A stretch of 14,596 bases of DNA from JBFMAE01 sp040756085 (GTDB lineage: Bacteria; Desulfobacterota; BSN033; UBA1163). Under the pieces are notes generated by a model, which had not been told where the DNA came from, ran no database searches, and saw only the letters and a program-made list of their open reading frames with translations. Location: assembly GCA_040756085.1 (NCBI GenBank), contig JBFMAE010000107.1:1-14596 (forward strand), read 5' to 3'. A program made the translations under genes and the position numbers. The first letter of the stretch is position 1. The number at the start of each line of letters is the position of its first letter. This document shows positions 1-6,649 of the stretch, one piece after another.

Positions 1-1
1 G

Positions 2-712
2 GATGGTTCCATTCCACAGAAAAAAAGGCAGGGATTGATCTGCCATTTCCAAAAAGAGCCAGACTGCAAATTCTTTATCACGACAAATGCAGGGGCTACG
101 GGCCTCAACCTCCAGGCAGCCAATACCGTCATCAATGTAGACCTTCCCTGGAATCCAGCAGTCCTTGAGCAGAGGATTTCCCGCGTTCATCGGATGGGAC
201 AGAGAAGACCTGTTCAGGCTTTTCTCCTTGTGACTGAAGAGACATTGGAAGAAAAGCTTTTGGGAACTCTCTCTGCCAAGTACGATCTGGCCATGGCCGC
301 TCTCGATTCGGAATCCCGTGTCAATACCGTTCACCTTGCAAGTGGCATGGAGGAGTTAAAAAGGCGCTTGGAGATGCTTCTTGGGACAAAACCAGTTCTT
401 CCAATTGATGAAAGTCAGAGAGCAGAAGTGGAGAGAGAGGCAGAAAGAATAGCCCTTAAGGAAAGAGTGGCGAGTGCTGGAGGTCAACTCCTCGGGGCGG
501 CTTTCGCTTTTATCAGTGAGATGTTCCCAAAGAAAGAAGAGACAGAAGAGACCTTTCGTATCGCTGAGACCTTCAAGAACCAGCTTTCAGACTGTCTGGA
601 GAAGGATGAAAAGGGCCAACTGAGAATGACCATTACTCTTCCGGACGAATCCGTTCTGAACAATATGGCAAAATCCTTGGCTCAGATTCTCTGTACGGGT
701 TGGAAGCAATAG
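2..712 (+). CDS. SNF2-family helicase, C-terminal part (5' end outside window)
   Basis: The reading frame is open from base 2 and runs off the left edge, so only the last ~236 residues are present. The TTG at 35 is internal, not a start: the codons before it continue a normal SNF2 sequence (PQKKRQG then LICHFQ). The sequence shows helicase motif V (NAGATGLNLQ), the PWNP segment, and motif VI (QRISRVHRMGQ) with its arginine fingers, which mark the second RecA lobe of Swi2/Snf2 ATPases. These proteins use ATP to translocate on double-stranded DNA and remodel protein-DNA complexes. The ~130-residue tail after motif VI is charged and probably helical. Bacterial SNF2 proteins often occur in defence loci such as DISARM, and the restriction-type genes further right fit that, but no other DISARM component is visible. 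The stop is TAG. The family call is firm; the specific role is unknown. Confidence 0.92.
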   Translation, partial: DGSIPQKKRQGLICHFQKEPDCKFFITTNAGATGLNLQAANTVINVDLPWNPAVLEQRISRVHRMGQRRPVQAFLLVTEETLEEKLLGTLSAKYDLAMAALDSESRVNTVHLASGMEELKRRLEMLLGTKPVLPIDESQRAEVEREAERIALKERVASAGGQLLGAAFAFISEMFPKKEETEETFRIAETFKNQLSDCLEKDEKGQLRMTITLPDESVLNNMAKSLAQILCTGWKQ

Positions 713-960
713 AAACCAAAAGCATCCGATCTTTTTGCAAATTTCGTTCAAAAAACAATCCCTAAAAAACCTCTCTTTTTTTGGGGGAAAATTGATCAGG
801 GTAAGATCATATTGGCCTACTGAAATTTTTTTGCCATTTTTACCGCATTTAAGTAACGTATTATGAAAGAAAACCATAAATGATTATCGCTTCCTGCCAT
901 AGGAAAGAAATTATGGATTGATCCCAGAATTTGCTCGCCTTCACTATGATTGGGGATATC

Positions 961-2142
961 ATGATAGATATTTCGTATATCGCTTTGAATAGAATAGTCG
1001 AAGAAAGAATGGCAGGCAGTGAGGAATACAAAAAAGAAATTGAAAGGAGTGGAAAAGTGGTGCTGTCCTTTGGGAGAGAAATATCAGACGCCGAACTACT
1101 TAAAAAACTTAGATCATTCAACATCGTAATGGACAAAAATGTCTTCAGTGAATTATGCAAGAGATTCCTCTCTGCAGAAGAAATGTCGGAATGGTTGATT
1201 AAAAAACAGAATTTGGAATTTAAAGAAATGGAGATCGATTGGATATGGATTTGCTTCACAATCTTGTGGGAACGATGGTTTCCAGATAGGCCGAGCTTTG
1301 AGATGATTGATGACAGAATGCAGGAAGGCTATGAAAAACAAGAAAAGAAGGATTCTGCCGGTGCTTGTAAAATATGGCTTGGGGTTTGGAAGAATATTTT
1401 GAATATCATGAATTCCAGACGAATGAGATCCTTAAATGAATTTGATAATCTATTCAGGGGCACACAATCTCTTTTCAACTGGGTACAGGATCTTGAAATG
1501 GAACTTGGAAATGCAGGCGTAGACGAAAAGAAGTTTTTTGAGGATAGGATATTATTCTGTGAAGAGTTTATAAACCGATTCCCTCGTGAAGATCCTCTTG
1601 TCATCGAAAATATGAAGCGGGCCATTGCAGAATCTTACTTTGAAATCGGGCAACCACAAAAGGCAGAGACTCTCTTTAAGAAGTGGTTGGAAGAGGATCC
1701 GCAATGGGGTTGGGGCTGGATTGGGTGGTCTGATAACTATTGGCTATATCATGGCGAAAGCAAGAATTATGAAAGGGCAGAAGAGTTATTAAGAGAGGGC
1801 CTCTTTGTCAAGAATGTGAGAGATCGGGATGAATTATTGGAGAGGTTGGAGAGTCTTTATTCTGAAACAGGCAGGGAGGAGGAGGCTAAAAGAATTCGCC
1901 AGGAAATTGGTATTTCGGGTCATATGAAACAGAGTGTCAGCCTCGAAAAAGGGAACATTTTGCGGTTAAAAAAAAGCATTACATTTGATGGTGAGGGGTT
2001 GCCCCTTGAGGAATTTGACACTCTCAACGATTTTTTAGCGCAGGGCGCTGATTTGCCAGATGTCAAGAAGCCAAAAATAGGGCGAAATGATCCCTGCCCC
2101 TGCGGCAGTGGAAAGAAATTTAAGAAATGTTGCGGAAGGTAA
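961..2142 (+). CDS. TPR-like protein with C-terminal SEC-C zinc motif
   Basis: A 393-residue cytoplasmic protein with no signal peptide or membrane segment. The frame is open from a TTG at 931, with ATGs at 946 and 961. The 961 ATG is preferred because GGGGA lies five bases upstream, while the other two lack a Shine-Dalgarno. The N-terminal half is helical and unrecognised. From roughly residue 215 to 315, alternating helices (AIAESYFEIGQPQKAETLF, then ERAEELLREGLF, then LESLYSETGREEEAKRI) look like TPR repeats, which usually bind proteins. The last ~20 residues are a textbook SEC-C motif (GRNDPCPCGSGKK followed by KKCC), the zinc-binding tail first described in SecA. A second unrelated protein at 3341-4585 ends in nearly the same motif. 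The helicase ends 248 bases upstream on the same strand; no convincing promoter or terminator was seen in that gap. Domain calls are good; function is unknown. Confidence 0.88.
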   Translation: MIDISYIALNRIVEERMAGSEEYKKEIERSGKVVLSFGREISDAELLKKLRSFNIVMDKNVFSELCKRFLSAEEMSEWLIKKQNLEFKEMEIDWIWICFTILWERWFPDRPSFEMIDDRMQEGYEKQEKKDSAGACKIWLGVWKNILNIMNSRRMRSLNEFDNLFRGTQSLFNWVQDLEMELGNAGVDEKKFFEDRILFCEEFINRFPREDPLVIENMKRAIAESYFEIGQPQKAETLFKKWLEEDPQWGWGWIGWSDNYWLYHGESKNYERAEELLREGLFVKNVRDRDELLERLESLYSETGREEEAKRIRQEIGISGHMKQSVSLEKGNILRLKKSITFDGEGLPLEEFDTLNDFLAQGADLPDVKKPKIGRNDPCPCGSGKKFKKCCGR

Positions 2143-2174
2143 ATAATTAGTGTCTATCCATAAACAGCCTTTTC

Positions 2175-2293
2175 CGTCATGCCAGACTTGATCCGGCATC
2201 CAGACGCCGTCCTGACGAAAGTCGGGAACCATCTTAAAGACTGGATCCCGGGTTTCACCGGGAACCCCGGATTCCGGCTTTCGCAGGAATGAC
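2175..2293. repeat. Dispersed palindromic repeat (GTCAT...ATGAC type)
   Basis: This non-coding element follows the stop of the SEC-C gene by ~30 bases. It opens with CGTCATGCC and closes with GGAATGAC, so its ends are inverted copies of GTCAT/ATGAC. Inside are nested hairpins: ATGCC...GGCAT (2179-2199), CCTGAC-GAAA-GTCGGG (2211-2226) and CCCGG...CCGGG (2247-2262). The wording (CTTGATCCGGCATCCAG, ACTGGATCCCGGG, GGATTCCGGCTTTCGC) matches the REP-like repeats scattered between genes in many deltaproteobacterial and related genomes. It could also act as a transcript-end stabiliser for the upstream gene. Copies elsewhere in the genome cannot be seen from this window. Confidence 0.8.
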
Positions 2294-2351
2294 AATTCTG
2301 ATTGAGAGGGCGTTTATAAACAGACTCCAATTAGTGAAGGAAATGATGGCT

Positions 2352-2723
2352 ATGTCCAAGAAGAACAAGATCCCTGATAAGTATCAAATGTGGATTGATG
2401 CTCGAAAACGATACCATCTTTCTCATGTTCACATCCAGATGGCCAGAGAACTCGGCATGAATCCCAAGAAGTTCGGAAAAATCGCGAACGTGAAGCAAGA
2501 ACCCTGGAAAGCACCGCTGCCTGTTTTCATCGAAAGGATTTACTTTAAGCGTTTTGGTAGAGGGCGCCCCGTCGATGTGAAATCCATTGAGGAAATCTTC
2601 AGAGCAAAGGAGAAAAAGAAAGAAGAGCGACGAAAGAAAAAACAACTGGAAAGAGAATCTAAAAATTCAAACCAATTTGAGAAGCTCTTTGCGCTTCATA
2701 CTGAAACCAACTCTTTAATATAA
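2352..2723 (+). CDS. Small basic conserved-looking protein, function unknown
   Basis: A 123-residue protein. The open frame extends back to 2289 inside the dispersed repeat, but the start is placed at ATG 2352 because GAAGGAA sits about 9 bases upstream; the ATGs at 2343 and 2346 lie too close to that site. The core reads like a conserved family (DKYQMWIDARKRYHLSHVHI, then MARELGMNPKKFGKI, then PWKAPLPVFIERIYFKRFG). The tail is a strongly charged helix rich in K, E and R. The basic charge and the helical MARELGMNPKKFGKI segment, which resembles a helix-turn-helix, make nucleic-acid binding possible, but this is inference. I have the impression of similar unannotated proteins in other bacteria and cannot name the family. 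Its last 28 bases overlap tail-to-tail with the HicB-like gene on the other strand. Confidence 0.75.
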   Translation: MSKKNKIPDKYQMWIDARKRYHLSHVHIQMARELGMNPKKFGKIANVKQEPWKAPLPVFIERIYFKRFGRGRPVDVKSIEEIFRAKEKKKEERRKKKQLERESKNSNQFEKLFALHTETNSLI

Positions 2724-2908
2724 TTAGATTCAGCAGATTTGCGGGCCTCCTGACGATTAAACTCCAAAGCTTCTTTTAATGTTACTTTTAGGCTTTCCAA
2801 TAACTTTTCTTTTGTTTTTTCTTGGCAATTCACTCCTGGGACTTCTTCGATCCATCCAATCCACCATTTATTGACGTGTTTAATTACTGCGGTATAAGTA
2901 TTTCGCAT
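2696..2908 (-). CDS. HicB-like antitoxin, apparently without a HicA partner
   Basis: A 70-residue protein. The frame has an ATG at 2923, but the ATG at 2908 is chosen because a perfect AAGGAGGA lies just upstream of it (2911-2919 on the plus strand). The sequence follows the HicB/UPF0150 partial RNase H-like fold: YTAVIKHVNKWWIGWIEEVP, then GVNCQEKTKEKLLESLKVTL and an EAL helix. HicB proteins neutralise the HicA mRNA interferase and often repress their own operon. No ~60-residue HicA frame was found on either side: downstream is the convergent gene and upstream is an attC-like palindrome. The C-terminal DNA-binding domain of long HicB forms is absent. Many such short HicB-like proteins are encoded alone, so an active toxin-antitoxin role is not shown. 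Confidence 0.8.
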   Translation of the reverse strand: MRNTYTAVIKHVNKWWIGWIEEVPGVNCQEKTKEKLLESLKVTLKEALEFNRQEARKSAESNYIKELVSV

Positions 2909-2935
2909 AGTTCCTCCTTCCATAAATATTTTTAC

Positions 2936-2994
2936 TCTTAACGGCCAAAATCAGCGGTGGCTGTAAGCCATCCGCAGCAGTGATTTGTTAGCCA
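2936..2994 (-). repeat. attC-like imperfect palindrome (possible integron cassette site)
   Basis: On the minus strand the element runs from GGCTAAC (2994) to GTTAAGA (2936), close to the RYYYAAC...GTTRRRY ends of integron attC sites with one mismatch at each end. The arms pair as TAAC/GTTA, then AAATCA/TGATTT, then GCGG/CCGC, then TGGCT/AGCCA, with a 3-base loop. Unpaired bases interrupt the stem asymmetrically (five on one arm, five plus one on the other), as in folded attC sites. On the minus strand it follows a short open frame by six bases and precedes the HicB-like gene by ~27 bases, which is the gene-attC-gene layout of cassettes. No integrase or second attC was seen, so it may be a lone or relic site. 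Confidence 0.5.
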
Positions 2995-3000
2995 TCCATG

Positions 3001-3171
3001 TCATTCCCTATAATGGAAATAACCTCTCCAAATATTGAGGTGTTTTTCCATGTTACCTCGATCAAGGTCTCTCAATGGTTGGATACCAAGGTTTGACTCA
3101 GTAATAATGCAAACACGTAAAAGGCGAATTAAGCCAAGTTCAGTGTATTCTTTATAAAATTCCCCTCTATA
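3001..3171 (-). other. Short open frame ending just before the attC-like site (possible gene relic)
   Basis: The minus-strand frame from 3171 to a TGA at 3001-3003 is open for 56 codons and reads like protein (for example EFYKEYTELGLIRLLRVCII and NMEKHLNIWRGYFHYRE). It has no start codon with a ribosome site near its beginning, and its first 14 codons overlap the end of the GIY-YIG gene in another frame. It could be the 3' end of a decayed gene, a frameshifted continuation of the GIY-YIG gene, or chance. An open run of this length is not rare by chance, so confidence is low. Confidence 0.25.
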
Positions 3172-3356
3172 TCAGACGACCTCTGTGGATTAGCAAACTG
3201 ATCGCGGGAGCCGTTTTCGGTATTCAGTCTTTTATTCAGGTCTTCAGCCTTGCCGACATATATTGGTGAAGTGCCGTTCAAAATAATGTACAAACCTGAT
3301 TCTGTGGGGAGGGAAGCAGGAGTAGAGAAATAAAACGACTTCACCTTCCACAGCAT
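3129..3356 (-). CDS. Short GIY-YIG nuclease-like protein
   Basis: A 75-residue protein. It carries the GIY-YIG signature as GLY (residues 21-23) and YVG (33-35), with the following conserved arginine as R43 (LNKRL). GIY-YIG domains cut DNA in repair, restriction and mobile elements. A complete domain is usually ~90 residues or more and supplies a metal-binding glutamate plus an asparagine near its end. This protein stops at NFIKNTLNLA, so the C-terminal catalytic part is probably missing. Its ATG lies inside the last codons of the upstream SEC-C gene (16-base overlap), suggesting translational coupling. The frame just downstream (3001-3171) could be a lost continuation. Motif assignment is good; catalytic competence is doubtful. 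Confidence 0.75.
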   Translation of the reverse strand: MLWKVKSFYFSTPASLPTESGLYIILNGTSPIYVGKAEDLNKRLNTENGSRDQFANPQRSSDIEGNFIKNTLNLA

Positions 3357-4585
3357 TTCTTATATTTCTTTCCGCTTCCGCAGGGGCAGGGATCGTTTCT
3401 TCCAACTTTTTGTGCATTTTCCTTTTTCTGATAAAGTTCTGGTCTTATAGCCTTTACATACCTCGGAGACATGGGCAGTATGTACGGGTATATCCTCTTA
3501 CCTTTGAATGAGGGCTTAAACTCATCCATAAGGGAATCGAAATCTCTTTCAAGGCTAAATTCAGGTCTGTTCAATATTTTTCGAATGATAAACTCTGCAT
3601 TCTGTGGAAACCTGAAAAAGAGTCTCTTAAGAATATTGGGGGGTATCGTTTGGTCTTCCAGGTAAGTCAAGATATCCTCTCTATGTCGTTGGATCTTTAC
3701 CTCATCAGGACTTTGGAATACGTTTAGTATAATGCCGTAATTTATTAGATAATGCTGGCCACTTAGTTCATCAAAAACGATTCCCACATCCTTACTATTT
3801 AACAATCCTTTTGGGAAATTCGTCTCCGGAGGCTTATACCCTTCGGGAAGCTTTTCACTCTTGCTCAATCTGTAATCCATAAACTCAGTGGCCAAGGCAG
3901 GCAGGTTTCTGCCCTCAGTAAGAACCTCATCACTCCTAAAATATCCAATAAAGAGTTCTCTGTCCTCCTTCTGTAATTCAAAACCCTTCCTTATCCTTTC
4001 CTCGTTATCCCTAAAGGCAAACTCCGGATGTTTCATCTGAAGGTCAGCAACACTTTCTAAAATCTCCTTTTCCGAAACATCAAGGAATTCCTGAATCCCT
4101 GAAAAGATATATTCATGATTACCTACAGGGATGATCTTTGCTCTAAAAATAGCCCCCGGCCAGGCAAGCCGTCCGAATTCTTGAGGGATAGTAGTAGGCT
4201 TGATCGTATAATCAACTTCATTGATCAAATTCTTTGCAACAAAACCGTCGGGAAGTGTTCTTTTAACTTGGAATATTCCCGCTACGGGATCTTTCCATCC
4301 CAAAACGATTGCCTTCTCCTTTTCACTAAGATCAGAAATTTCGGAAACAAACCTATCAATAACTGTCAGATTATCCGGGAACCTATAAGAATAGACAAAA
4401 TTATCAGTAAATTCGTGAAATTGGTCTTTAGAGTCGATGACCAGCGGATCTCCATATTCTTCTCGTGCCGCCTTAAAGAAAGCTTCCTTCAATGTGTTAT
4501 CCTCTTTCAGAAGCACATATTGAAAGTAATCCACAAACATCTTCCTGATCTCACCAAATCTGTCAATGTGCGGCGCAATCTTCAA
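3341..4585 (-). CDS. Large hypothetical protein with C-terminal SEC-C zinc motif
   Basis: A 414-residue soluble protein. The start is a TTG at 4585 supported by AGGAG about eight bases upstream; an in-frame TAG lies nine codons before it, and the next ATG is 15 codons in. The body is mixed helix and strand, and I cannot assign it to a family. The C-terminus is a SEC-C motif (GRNDPCPCGSGKK, then KKCC), expected to bind one zinc ion through three Cys and one His or Cys. The final ~66 bases are an inverted near-copy of the end of the SEC-C gene at 961-2142. It lies 30 bases downstream of the small acidic protein gene and overlaps the GIY-YIG gene, so these are probably co-transcribed. Coding status is secure; function is unknown. 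Confidence 0.85.
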   Translation of the reverse strand: MKIAPHIDRFGEIRKMFVDYFQYVLLKEDNTLKEAFFKAAREEYGDPLVIDSKDQFHEFTDNFVYSYRFPDNLTVIDRFVSEISDLSEKEKAIVLGWKDPVAGIFQVKRTLPDGFVAKNLINEVDYTIKPTTIPQEFGRLAWPGAIFRAKIIPVGNHEYIFSGIQEFLDVSEKEILESVADLQMKHPEFAFRDNEERIRKGFELQKEDRELFIGYFRSDEVLTEGRNLPALATEFMDYRLSKSEKLPEGYKPPETNFPKGLLNSKDVGIVFDELSGQHYLINYGIILNVFQSPDEVKIQRHREDILTYLEDQTIPPNILKRLFFRFPQNAEFIIRKILNRPEFSLERDFDSLMDEFKPSFKGKRIYPYILPMSPRYVKAIRPELYQKKENAQKVGRNDPCPCGSGKKYKKCCGR

Positions 4586-4615
4586 ATCTCTCTCCTGGCC
4601 CTTTAGATTCTAAAC

Positions 4616-5038
4616 CTATCTATTGTTCACAAACCAAACGGCATAGTCGTCCAGTGACTGATAATTCTTGGATTTCTTATCAGTTGCCTTTAAGTCTGCC
4701 AAAGGGAGGATAAATTTCTTTTTGTCAGACAGACGCTGGACATGAACAAAAATGCCATCGTAATAGTCGTCTATCTCATCTACAAATTCAATCAAATTAT
4801 ATTTATCTGTATAGGATGGCTGGGTCTTTTTTAATTCCTCGTATTCTCTTTTGCTTCTGAAACCGAAGACATAGGGTTCCTCCCATTCGAAGTCTTCAAT
4901 GCCGGTAACTTGGCATGGTAACTCGACATGGGTTTTCAGGTATCTAAGATAGGTGTTTAATGTCTTTCTGGTCAGGTCGAGCTTCTTAGTCCCTAAGATT
5001 GCAATGATTCTCTTTTCTTGTTTCTCATACTCGTCCAT
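4616..5038 (-). CDS. Small acidic conserved-looking protein, function unknown
   Basis: A 140-residue protein starting at ATG 5038, with a strong GGAAGGAG about five bases upstream. It is rich in Asp, Glu, Tyr and Lys. Segments include TLNTYLRYLKTHVELPCQVT, then EDFEWEEPYVFG, an acidic run IEFVDEIDDYYDGI, and a final strand-rich part VHVQRLSDKKKFILPLADL followed by LDDYAVWFVNNR. The layout (a helix, then 'ELP', later a basic strand and 'PLADL') loosely resembles small bacterial calcium-binding CcbP-type proteins, but this is weak analogy. It follows the broken coiled-coil gene by 16 bases and precedes the SEC-C gene by 30, in one minus-strand transcription unit. I believe similar unannotated proteins exist in other bacteria but cannot name a family. 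Confidence 0.75.
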   Translation of the reverse strand: MDEYEKQEKRIIAILGTKKLDLTRKTLNTYLRYLKTHVELPCQVTGIEDFEWEEPYVFGFRSKREYEELKKTQPSYTDKYNLIEFVDEIDDYYDGIFVHVQRLSDKKKFILPLADLKATDKKSKNYQSLDDYAVWFVNNR

Positions 5039-5054
5039 TGATGCTCCTTCCAGA

Positions 5055-5389
5055 TTACTTCTCCTGAGGTGCTTTTCTCATCTGTTCGCTGATCCATTGC
5101 TGAAGATTTGCAAAGGACTTGATGGTTGAAGAACCCTCGATGGTTTTAACAGCGATATCCTGTACCTGTTGATACGCCTTCTCTAATTGTTGGGTGAGCT
5201 TTGTAATATGTTCGCTTTGTTCCCCTGAATCACCTCCTTTGCCTTTTTCTCTTCGAGTCTCTTTTCGGGCTTCAATTCTGCCTCTCTCTGGGCTTCCAGT
5301 TGCTTCAGAACGGCATTATAGGCCTCCAACATCTCCTGTTTGGTATTGGATAAAGTGAGCTTTGGGGGTTGAAATTTTTTCTCTTCCAT
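5055..5389 (-). pseudogene. Coiled-coil protein gene collapsed by an internal deletion and frameshift
   Basis: The 5' part begins at ATG 5389 (AAGGA upstream) and encodes EEKKFQPPKLTLSNTKQEML...KRLEEKKAKEVIQ before leaving frame near 5,220-5,228 and reaching a TAG at 5183. In the next frame the sequence resumes as EQSEHITKLTQQLEKAYQQV, then QDIAVKTIEGSSTIKSFANL, ending at a TAA at 5055-5057. From memory, intact proteins of this type are several hundred residues of coiled coil. They start with a segment like the first part (PPK.TL.NTKQEML, KPEKR.EEKKAKE) and end with one like the second (QLEKAYQQVQDIAVK, SSN.KSFANLQQ). The simplest reading is that the whole middle was deleted and the ends were joined out of frame. 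The function of the intact family is not known to me. The first ATG of the longer open frame (5443) lies inside the upstream gene and lacks a better ribosome site. Confidence 0.75.
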
Positions 5390-5412
5390 GGTCTTATCCT
5401 TTCTTTTTGTAA

Positions 5413-6624
5413 CTATTGATCTGTCTGGGCATCTGCCCGCCAAAGAATTAGACGTGTTTCCTCACCTCTTATTTCGATTTTTGGATCTCTCCCTGTTGCT
5501 ATTTTGATCTCCTTATAAATCATTTCCAAACCCCTGCCAAGCATGTCTACATAGTTCATATTTTTTAAATTTTGAAAAAGGAAATAATTTCTTGGAACGG
5601 AGATCCCTCCCCTCTGCATGTTTTCTTCTGTTACACCATTTGGAGGTGCACCTGGGCTAATGATCTCAAGTCTGTCTGAGAATAGCAATAACCTTACAGA
5701 CCCAGTAATAGCATATTGACGATGACAAACTGCATTCACAAGAGCTTCGCGTAACACTTTACGAGGAATGGCCGGCTTTTCTTCACGCTTAAGACCAACG
5801 ATATCAGATGAAACTGGAAGTGCAGCTTCAAGGACGGTCGTAGCATTCTCCACGATTTCAATTAAAGTGCCCCTAAAGGTTTTTTGATCAAGCAGCTGAG
5901 AGTCAACATCGGCACCCGGGTAATGAGCATATATAACTTCTGAATGAGGAACGTGTTCCTGGGGATTCTTCCCAAAAAGGAGGAGGGCCCATAGTGTGGG
6001 AACTATTCCCCTTGCCGATTCTGTTAAAATCTTTGCAGTCCTAAGTTGTTGTTCGAGCTGGGTCGTGGAAAATGAATCTATGTCGATTGGATTGGGCCGG
6101 TTAGCAAGGAAATACTCCCGCAGTTTTTCGTGTTTCAGATCGTCAAGTCCGGCTGACGTAATTGGAATTAGATCAGGATGGACTAACCCCGATGCTTGAA
6201 ATAAACGCCCCAATTCTTCTTTGGATTTTATAATGCGACACTCCTTAACAACCCTCATGTAAAAAACAGGTTTTCCAGACCTATCAAGAACGTAGTAAGG
6301 CTTGTTTACCCCCATATCAATGGTCACAACCGCGACACGCTTTCCTTTCTCAACGCCGATCTCTTCATAGTAAGGTAAGACCCATTCTTTAACGCTATCT
6401 CTGCAGATGTTTGCTACCCACCGATCTAAAGGCTCTCTTCCTTTCGGGCGTATACCGGTGATCGTTCCATCATCCTCGACTCCAATAAGAATTCGGCCCC
6501 CTTTGGCGTTGGCAAAACAGACAATCGCAATAGCCAATTCTGAGCTGGATACATCACTGGATTTAAACTCGACACCAGAATTTTCTCCGTTTTTAATGAG
6601 TTCTAACAATTCGAGTTTATTCAT
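5413..6624 (-). CDS. AlbA_2 (Schlafen-type) DNA-binding / ATPase-like transcriptional regulator
   Basis: A 403-residue soluble protein starting at ATG 6624 with AGGGGA eight bases upstream. Residues ~12-130 form an AlbA_2/Schlafen-like domain: the signature GENSGVEFKSS, then FANAKGGRILIGVEDDGTI and the RSGKPVFYMRV strand. Residues ~285-345 match the HATPase_c_4 domain often linked to it: LREALVNAVCHRQY, then LLLFSDRLEIISPG. Such proteins are often annotated as transcriptional regulators or mislabelled RecG-related helicases; they lack helicase motifs. They are common in phage-defence and mobile regions and may control neighbouring genes or act as nucleic-acid effectors. The gene lies 25 bases after the PHP stub and 23 bases before the coiled-coil relic. 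All visible signature residues are present, so it looks intact. Confidence 0.9.
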   Translation of the reverse strand: MNKLELLELIKNGENSGVEFKSSDVSSSELAIAIVCFANAKGGRILIGVEDDGTITGIRPKGREPLDRWVANICRDSVKEWVLPYYEEIGVEKGKRVAVVTIDMGVNKPYYVLDRSGKPVFYMRVVKECRIIKSKEELGRLFQASGLVHPDLIPITSAGLDDLKHEKLREYFLANRPNPIDIDSFSTTQLEQQLRTAKILTESARGIVPTLWALLLFGKNPQEHVPHSEVIYAHYPGADVDSQLLDQKTFRGTLIEIVENATTVLEAALPVSSDIVGLKREEKPAIPRKVLREALVNAVCHRQYAITGSVRLLLFSDRLEIISPGAPPNGVTEENMQRGGISVPRNYFLFQNLKNMNYVDMLGRGLEMIYKEIKIATGRDPKIEIRGEETRLILWRADAQTDQ

Positions 6625-6649
6625 AATTCATTCCCCTAAAAATCGTACC

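Noticed and set aside
35..40. TTG at 35 as the start of the SNF2 gene
   Set aside because: The frame is open to the window edge and the preceding codons continue a normal helicase sequence, so the gene starts outside the window.
587..877. A 96-codon minus-strand open frame across the end of the helicase gene
   Set aside because: Half of it is antisense to the helicase, it is low-complexity Phe-rich, and it has no start signal; it looks like a shadow frame.
2175..2293. CRISPR-like or transposon-end interpretation of the palindromic repeat
   Set aside because: There are no spaced identical repeats and no transposase; the pattern fits a dispersed REP-like element.
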